A DNA stretch of 39,194 bases from the NCBI GenBank assembly GCA_002387845.1, contig DGLB01000027.1, positions 1 to 39,194 on the forward strand. Reading direction: 5' to 3'. The first letter of the stretch is position 1; the number at the start of each line of letters is the position of its first letter. Under the pieces are notes generated by a model. The model was not told the DNA's origin, searched no databases, and saw nothing but the letters and a program-made list of their open reading frames with translations. Origin of the DNA: Stenotrophomonas maltophilia (lineage in GTDB: Bacteria; Pseudomonadota; Gammaproteobacteria; Xanthomonadales; Xanthomonadaceae). Of this stretch, positions 34,846 through 39,194 are shown one piece after another. Position numbers and translations under genes: made by a program.

Positions 34846-35595
34846 GTGACCCGGAAACTCGTACTGTTGCGCCACGGCCAGAGCCAGTGGAACCTGGACA
34901 ACCGCTTCACCGGCTGGGTGGACGTGGACCTGACCGAACAGGGTCGCCGCGAAGCTGCGGCCGCCGGCAAGCTGATGCGCGAAGAAGGCCTGCAGTTCGA
35001 CGTGGCCCATACCTCGGTGCTCAAGCGCGCCATCCACACGCTGCAGGGGGCCCTGGCCGAACTGGACCAGGACTGGCTGCCGGTCAGCAAGAGCTGGCGT
35101 CTGAACGAGCGTCACTACGGCGGCCTGCAGGGCCTGGACAAGGCCGAGACTGCCGCCAAGCACGGCGAGGACCAGGTCAAGATCTGGCGTCGTTCCTACG
35201 ACATCCCGCCGCCGCCGATGGACCTGGAAGACCCGGGCCACCCGATCCACGACCGTCGTTACGCCGGCCTGGACCGCAACGCCCTGCCGGGCACCGAGTC
35301 GCTGGCCACCACACTGGAACGCGTGCTGCCGTACTGGTTCGACTCGATCGCCCCGCAGCTGAAAGATGGCAAGACGGTGCTGGTCACCGCCCATGGCAAT
35401 TCGCTGCGCGCGCTGTACAAGTACCTCAACAACGTCTCGCAGGAAGCCATCCTGGAATTGAACATTCCGACCGGCATTCCGCTGTTGTTTGAATTGAACG
35501 ACGACCTCAGCGTGCAGTCGTTCCGTTACCTGGGCGACCCGGAGGCGGCACGCAAGGCCGCAGAAGCCGTGGCGAACCAGGGCAAAGCGAAGTAA
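34846..35595 (+). CDS. gpmA: 2,3-bisphosphoglycerate-dependent phosphoglycerate mutase
   Basis: A 249-residue enzyme with the phosphohistidine motif LLRHGQSQWN (H10), E88 in LNERHYGGLQG and H183 in TAHGNSLRALYKYL, all in the standard positions for the dPGM family (about 250 residues). It interconverts 3- and 2-phosphoglycerate in glycolysis and gluconeogenesis in the cytoplasm. It starts with GTG at 34846, with GGAG 8 bp upstream; the open frame upstream would add 16 non-family residues. A strong hairpin follows 24 bp after the stop. Confidence 0.96.
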   Translation: MTRKLVLLRHGQSQWNLDNRFTGWVDVDLTEQGRREAAAAGKLMREEGLQFDVAHTSVLKRAIHTLQGALAELDQDWLPVSKSWRLNERHYGGLQGLDKAETAAKHGEDQVKIWRRSYDIPPPPMDLEDPGHPIHDRRYAGLDRNALPGTESLATTLERVLPYWFDSIAPQLKDGKTVLVTAHGNSLRALYKYLNNVSQEAILELNIPTGIPLLFELNDDLSVQSFRYLGDPEAARKAAEAVANQGKAK

Positions 35596-35618
35596 TCGTC
35601 TGAACAACTGACGATGTG

Positions 35619-35643
35619 GTGCACCGCGCTCTGCGCGGTGCAC
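35619..35643. terminator. Hairpin after gpmA
   Basis: A perfect 11-bp stem GTGCACCGCGC / GCGCGGTGCAC with a TCT loop. No T-run follows, so termination may need Rho or the stem may protect the mRNA end. It marks the start of the repeat region up to 36095. Confidence 0.65.
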
Positions 35644-35671
35644 GGCGTTGCGCGCACGGTGGCGCATGGTC

Positions 35672-35829
35672 GGAATCGGGTGCCGCGCGATGGGAATCGG
35701 ATGTCGCCCGATCGGAAATGGATGCCGCACCCTGGGAAATGGATGTCGCCTGATCGGAAACGGATGCCGCACGACGGGAAACGGATGTCGCCTGATCGGA
35801 AATGGATGCCGCACCGTGGGAATGGGTGA
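35672..35829. repeat. 21-bp tandem repeat array with alternating unit types
   Basis: Seven full units and part of an eighth begin with GGAA at 35672, 35693, 35714, 35735, 35756, 35777, 35798 and 35819, an exact 21-bp period. Even units read GGATGTCGCC(T/C)GATC and odd units GGATGCCGCAC..., with one or two changes per unit, so the true repeat is a 42-bp two-unit module. All reading frames here are a byproduct of the period; no start and ribosome-binding site suggests a gene. Confidence 0.85.
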
Positions 35830-35831
35830 GG

Positions 35832-35983
35832 GCCGGTAGGGTCGGTCGTCAGACGACTGCACGTAACCCTGCAACGCCCGACGGACGCATGACCTGAAAC
35901 GGAGAGGTGCCCCCGGCACAGGTCCATGCGTCAAAGCACCGATCGCCGTTATCGGCAGTCGTCTGACGACCGACCCTACCGGC
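35832..35983. repeat. Long nested inverted repeat with GTAG ends
   Basis: Perfect 29-bp arms lie at 35832-35860 and 35955-35983 around a 94-bp core. Each arm has GTAG (or CTAC) near its outer edge and a small hairpin GTCGTCAGACGAC inside, so the pair looks like another GTAG/SMAG subgroup. Inside the core are a second stem (GACGCATGACCTG, 35884-35896, with CAGGTCCATGCGTC, 35919-35932, one bulge) and a third (GTGCC-CCC-GGCAC, 35907-35919). No target-site duplication is seen at the ends. Confidence 0.8.
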
Positions 35984-36036
35984 ATTCCGGTTGTTTCAAA
36001 CATTCCGGTTGTTTCCAACATTCCGGTTATGCCAGC
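35983..36036. repeat. 18-bp tandem repeat, three units
   Basis: CATTCCGGTTGTTTCAAA, CATTCCGGTTGTTTCCAA and a decayed CATTCCGGTTATGCCAGC follow each other directly at 35983-36036. The array abuts the inverted repeat on its left and a heptamer array on its right. Confidence 0.8.
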
Positions 36037-36095
36037 CATCCGCCATCCGCCATCCGCCATCCGCCATCCGCCATCCCCGCATCCCCGCATCCCCG
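36037..36095. repeat. Heptamer and octamer tandem repeats
   Basis: Five copies of CATCCGC (36037-36071) are followed by three copies of CATCCCCG (36072-36095). Such short arrays change copy number by slipped-strand mispairing. They end 114 bp before the M13 peptidase gene, so copy number could affect its upstream region. Confidence 0.85.
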
Positions 36096-36209
36096 AAACA
36101 CAGCCAGCGCCGCCGCCGTGACCTTTGGCCGGTCCCAGGCCCTCCGTCCCGCGCTACCCTCGAGGGCTGCCCGTCACGCGGGCATTGCCACCCGTAGCCG
36201 GAGAGTTCA

Positions 36210-38309
36210 ATGACGTTTTCCAAGCTGGCCCCGCTGGGCCTGACCGTTGCCATCGCCGTGGCGCTGGCCGCCTGCAACAAGACCGAAACCCCGGCAGCCG
36301 ACACGGCCGATGCCGCCGCCAAGCCGGCGTTCGATCTGTCGCAGATCAAGACCCCGCTGATCTCGCTCAACAGCGCGGACCTGGACCCTGCCATTGCCGC
36401 GTGTACCGACCTCAACGGCTACGTCAACAGCAAGTGGCTCACCGCCAACCCGGTGCCGAACGACCAGACCACCTGGGGCAGCTTCGAGATCCTGCGCGAG
36501 CGCTCGCTGGAAGTGCAGCACGCCCTGGTGCAGCAGGCCGCCGCCAGCCAGGCCAAGGCCGGTTCGGTGGAAGCCAAGATCGGCGACATCTGGAAGACCG
36601 GTTCGGACGAAGCCAAGATCGAAGCCGCCGGCATCGCGCCGCTGCAGCCGCAGCTGGATGCCATTGCCACGCTGAACGACACCGCTGCCATCACCCGCTA
36701 CCTGCGCGACAGCCAGGCCCAGGGCCAGGGCGTGCTGTTCTCGCTGTCCGCAAATGCCGACTACAAGGATTCGGCCAACGTCATCGCCTATGTCGGCCAG
36801 GGCGGCCTTGGCCTGCCCGAGAAGGGCTATTACTTCGACGACGCCCAGGCCAAGATCCGCGACGCCTACGTCGCCTACATCGAGCAGGTGCTGACCCTGT
36901 CCGGCGTCGACGCCGCGCAGGCCAAGACCGATGCCAAGGCGGTGCTGGACTTCGAAACCCGCCTGGCCAAGGCCTCGCTCTCGCGCATCGAACTGCGTGA
37001 TCCGGCCAAGCGCTACAACCCGGTCAGCGCGGTGCAGGCCGACAGCCTGACCCCGAACTTCAGCTGGACCGCGCTGTTCGACACCCTGAAGATTCCGGCC
37101 GCGCAGAAGTTCTCGCTGGCGCAGCCCGGTTTCTTCACCGAAGTCGACAAGATGCTCAAGGACGTGCCGGCCAGCACCTGGCAGGCCTACCTGCGCTTCC
37201 ACACCGTCGATGACGCGGCCCCCTACCTGAGCAGCAGCTTCGAGAAGGCCAACTTCGACTTCTACGGCACCACCCTGCGGGGTCAGAAGGAAATGCAGCC
37301 GCGCTGGAAGCGCGTGCTGGATTCGGTCAACACCTCCATCGGCGAAGGCCTCGGCCAGCTGTACGTCGACGCCGTGTTCCCGGCCGAATCCAAGGTGCAG
37401 ATGCAGCACCTGGTCGAGAATCTCTCGGTGGCGCTGAAGGCACGCCTGGAGAAGCTGGAGTGGATGGGCGAGGACACCCGCAAGAAGGCGCTGGAAAAGT
37501 GGGCCAGCTTCACCCCCAAGATCGGCTACCCGGACAAGTGGCGTGACTGGTCGGGCCTGGAAACCACTGCCGACAGCTACCTGGGCAACATGCAGGCGGC
37601 GCGTGCGTTCAACTACCGCTACATGCTGAACAAGATCGGCAAGCCGGTCGACAAGACCGAGTGGGGCATGACCCCGCAGACCGTCAACGCCTACTACAAC
37701 GCGACCAAGAACGAGATCGTGTTCCCGGCCGCGATTCTGCAGGCTCCGTTCTTCGACGCCAAGGCCGACCCGGCCCTGAACTACGGCGGCATCGGAGCGG
37801 TCATCGGCCACGAAATGATGCACGGCTATGACGACTCCGGCAGCCAGTTCGCCGCCAACGGCAACTTCGACAACTGGTGGACCGACGCCGACCGCAAGGC
37901 CTTCACCGGCCGTACCGACCAGCTGGTTGCGCAGTTTGATGGCTACGAGTCGCTGCCGGGCGTGAACGTGAAGGGCAAGCTGACCCTGGGCGAGAACATC
38001 GGTGACCTCGGTGGCCTGACCGTGGCCTATGACGCGCTGCAGATGGCGCTGAAGGAAAATCCGAAGGCCAATGTCGAAGTCGATGGCCACACCCAGGACC
38101 AGCGCTTCTTCATGAACTGGGCCACCGTGTGGCGTCGCAACTTCACCGACGGTGAGCTGCGCGTGCGCCTGAACACCGACCCGCATGCCCCGGCCAACTT
38201 CCGTGCCAACGGCGCGCCGTCGAACATGCCGTCGTTCGCGGCCGCGTTCGAGTGCAAGGCCGGCGACGCGATGGTGCGTGCCGACGACAAGCGCGTGGTG
38301 ATCTGGTAA
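36210..38309 (+). CDS. M13-family zinc metallopeptidase lipoprotein (neprilysin/PepO-like)
   Basis: A 699-residue protein with a lipoprotein signal (lipobox LAAC, Cys22), an N-terminal helical M13 domain (LNGYVNSKWL, TTWGSFEILRE, YVGQGGLGLPEKGYYFD) and a catalytic domain with NAYYN, the zinc motif H534-EMM-H538 and E595-NIGDLGG, then a C-terminal NTDPHAPANFRANGAPSNMPSFAAAFEC region as in neprilysin-like enzymes. It should cleave small peptides at the periplasmic face of a membrane. All catalytic residues are present and the length is normal. The start has GGAGAG just upstream. A terminator follows 17 bp after the stop. Confidence 0.95.
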   Translation: MTFSKLAPLGLTVAIAVALAACNKTETPAADTADAAAKPAFDLSQIKTPLISLNSADLDPAIAACTDLNGYVNSKWLTANPVPNDQTTWGSFEILRERSLEVQHALVQQAAASQAKAGSVEAKIGDIWKTGSDEAKIEAAGIAPLQPQLDAIATLNDTAAITRYLRDSQAQGQGVLFSLSANADYKDSANVIAYVGQGGLGLPEKGYYFDDAQAKIRDAYVAYIEQVLTLSGVDAAQAKTDAKAVLDFETRLAKASLSRIELRDPAKRYNPVSAVQADSLTPNFSWTALFDTLKIPAAQKFSLAQPGFFTEVDKMLKDVPASTWQAYLRFHTVDDAAPYLSSSFEKANFDFYGTTLRGQKEMQPRWKRVLDSVNTSIGEGLGQLYVDAVFPAESKVQMQHLVENLSVALKARLEKLEWMGEDTRKKALEKWASFTPKIGYPDKWRDWSGLETTADSYLGNMQAARAFNYRYMLNKIGKPVDKTEWGMTPQTVNAYYNATKNEIVFPAAILQAPFFDAKADPALNYGGIGAVIGHEMMHGYDDSGSQFAANGNFDNWWTDADRKAFTGRTDQLVAQFDGYESLPGVNVKGKLTLGENIGDLGGLTVAYDALQMALKENPKANVEVDGHTQDQRFFMNWATVWRRNFTDGELRVRLNTDPHAPANFRANGAPSNMPSFAAAFECKAGDAMVRADDKRVVIW

Positions 38310-38326
38310 CAGGCACCCTTGAAACG

Positions 38327-38354
38327 AAAAGGCCCGGCATCTGCCGGGCCTTTT
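38327..38354. terminator. Bidirectional terminator between M13 peptidase and mfd
   Basis: An 8-bp stem GGCCCGGC / GCCGGGCC with loop ATCT is flanked by AAAA and TTTT, so it works as an intrinsic terminator for both convergent genes. Confidence 0.9.
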
Positions 38355-38388
38355 CTGTATCCGGCCCAGGCGGTGCCTGGCCGACCGA

Positions 38389-39194
38389 TCACCCCGGTGC
38401 CAACGTCGTCAGCAGCGCCTTTGCCGCATTGAAACGGTCTTCCGGCAAAGGCAGCGGCACCTTGATGCGCAGCTTGTCCGGGCCATCCATGGTGTACAGC
38501 TTGGGCTGCTTCTGGATCATGGTGATCACCGCCATCGGGTCGATCTGCGGCTTGGCCTCGAACACGATGCGGCCGCCGGCTTCGCCCAGCTCCAGCTTGC
38601 GGATGCCCAATGCATTGCACTGCAGCTTCAACTCGGCAATCGCGAACAGATACCTGGCCGGGTCTGGCAGCAGACCGAAACGGTCGATCATTTCAACCTG
38701 CAGCTCACGCAGCTCGCCACTGTCGCGCGCACTGCTGATGCGCTTGTACAGGGTCAGGCGGGTGTGCACGTCGGGCAGGTAATCATCCGGAATCAGCGCC
38801 GGCACGTGCAGCACCACTTCCGCACCGCGCACTTCCTCGCCGCTGTCCAGGTCGGGCAGCTTGCCCTGGCGGATGCTGCGTACCGCCCGTTCCAGCAGCT
38901 CGGTGTACAGGCTGAAGCCCACTTCGGCCATCTGGCCGCTCTGGTCTTCGCCCAGCAGTTCGCCGGCACCGCGGATTTCGAGGTCGTGGGTGGCCAGGGT
39001 GAAGCCTGCGCCCAGCTCGTCCATCGACGCGATCGCTTCCAGACGCTTTTCCGCGTCCGGGGTCATCGCGCGCTTGTCCGGCACCACCAGGTAGGCATAG
39101 GCGCGGTGGTGCGAACGCCCGACGCGGCCGCGCAGCTGGTGCAGCTGAGCGAGGCCGAAGCGGTCGGCGCGATTGATGATGATGGTGTTGGCGT
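38389..39194 (-). CDS. mfd: Transcription-repair coupling factor Mfd, 3' part (5' end outside window)
   Basis: About 268 C-terminal residues; the frame stays open to the right edge, so the start lies outside. It begins within the helicase domain with ANTIIINRADRFGLAQLHQLRGRVGR (motif VI, RGRVGRS), then LGAGFTLATHDLEIRGAGELLGEDQSGQM, followed by the C-terminal TRCF domain (GLLPDPARYLFAIAELKLQC). Mfd removes stalled RNA polymerase from DNA lesions and recruits UvrA. It is convergent with the M13 peptidase gene. Confidence 0.97.
   Translation of the reverse strand, partial: ANTIIINRADRFGLAQLHQLRGRVGRSHHRAYAYLVVPDKRAMTPDAEKRLEAIASMDELGAGFTLATHDLEIRGAGELLGEDQSGQMAEVGFSLYTELLERAVRSIRQGKLPDLDSGEEVRGAEVVLHVPALIPDDYLPDVHTRLTLYKRISSARDSGELRELQVEMIDRFGLLPDPARYLFAIAELKLQCNALGIRKLELGEAGGRIVFEAKPQIDPMAVITMIQKQPKLYTMDGPDKLRIKVPLPLPEDRFNAAKALLTTLAPG

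Noticed and set aside
35672..35829. CRISPR-like array
   Set aside because: The units are directly joined without unique spacers, and no cas gene is nearby; it is a tandem repeat.
35832..35983. Insertion sequence or MITE with 29-bp terminal inverted repeats
   Set aside because: No transposase is encoded and no target-site duplication is visible. GTAG at the ends fits a REP-type pair better, although mobility cannot be excluded.
34804..36090. Minus-strand frame (428 codons) whose middle repeats HPFPIRR-type heptapeptides across the 21-bp array
   Set aside because: The heptapeptide repeat follows from a 21-bp period that keeps every frame open. The rest is antisense to gpmA, and no start with a ribosome-binding site was found.
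36207..38186. Minus-strand open frame of 659 codons opposite the M13 peptidase
   Set aside because: It is antisense to a gene with intact catalytic motifs, and the translation has no domain.

Overview
The window looks like a stretch of a high-GC gammaproteobacterial chromosome of the Xanthomonadaceae, most likely Stenotrophomonas. The reasons are the gene content and protein style (rpsP-rimM-trmD-rplS, many TonB-dependent receptors, a DesT/DesC/DesB-like desaturase locus) and four clusters of palindromic repeats beginning with GTAG, which match the SMAG/REP family known from S. maltophilia. No rRNA or tRNA gene, prophage, insertion sequence or CRISPR array was seen.

Layout. 0-3.4 kb: the end of an unrecognised gene, a PabC-like class IV aminotransferase, then the ribosome/tRNA genes rpsP-rimM-trmD and, past three GTAG repeats and a probable promoter of its own, rplS. 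3.4-8.1 kb: a MATE exporter, a small lipoprotein, Hsp15 (hslR) and katG with a good OxyR-like operator. 8.1-12.3 kb: a DUF937 protein, mutS, and a lower-GC membrane gene (DUF6338-like) that seems frameshifted at its 3' end. 12.6-17.8 kb: three tightly packed genes for a secreted double-OsmC protein, a 1001-residue TonB-dependent receptor and a DUF1684 lipoprotein. 17.9-18.9 kb: two small envelope proteins. 18.9-21.8 kb: a divergent DesT-like repressor with a ferredoxin reductase and an acyl desaturase. 22-26.2 kb: a minus-strand unit of a BlaI-like repressor, an M56-M23 double peptidase and a TonB-dependent receptor, with a palindromic operator in front. 26.2-27.3 kb: a secreted metallophosphoesterase. 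27.4-31.9 kb: a probable Fur-controlled unit DUF3649-PepSY_TM-DUF3325-siderophore receptor. 32.1-35.6 kb: a globin-coupled diguanylate cyclase, a CDF metal exporter and gpmA. 35.6-36.2 kb: a gene-free, highly repetitive stretch. 36.2 kb to the end: an M13 metallopeptidase lipoprotein and the 3' part of mfd.

How the parts work together. Most of the accessory content concerns the cell envelope: three TonB-dependent receptors, each with different partners (a redox-type OsmC protein, a BlaI/M56 signalling pair, a PepSY ferric-reductase-type unit), plus peroxide defence (katG, possibly OsmC), membrane fluidity (desaturase) and metal export. The most unusual items are the secreted double-OsmC/receptor/DUF1684 operon, the BlaI/M56-M23/receptor operon with its operator, and the repeat block between gpmA and the M13 peptidase, where tandem arrays of four different periods surround a long nested inverted repeat.
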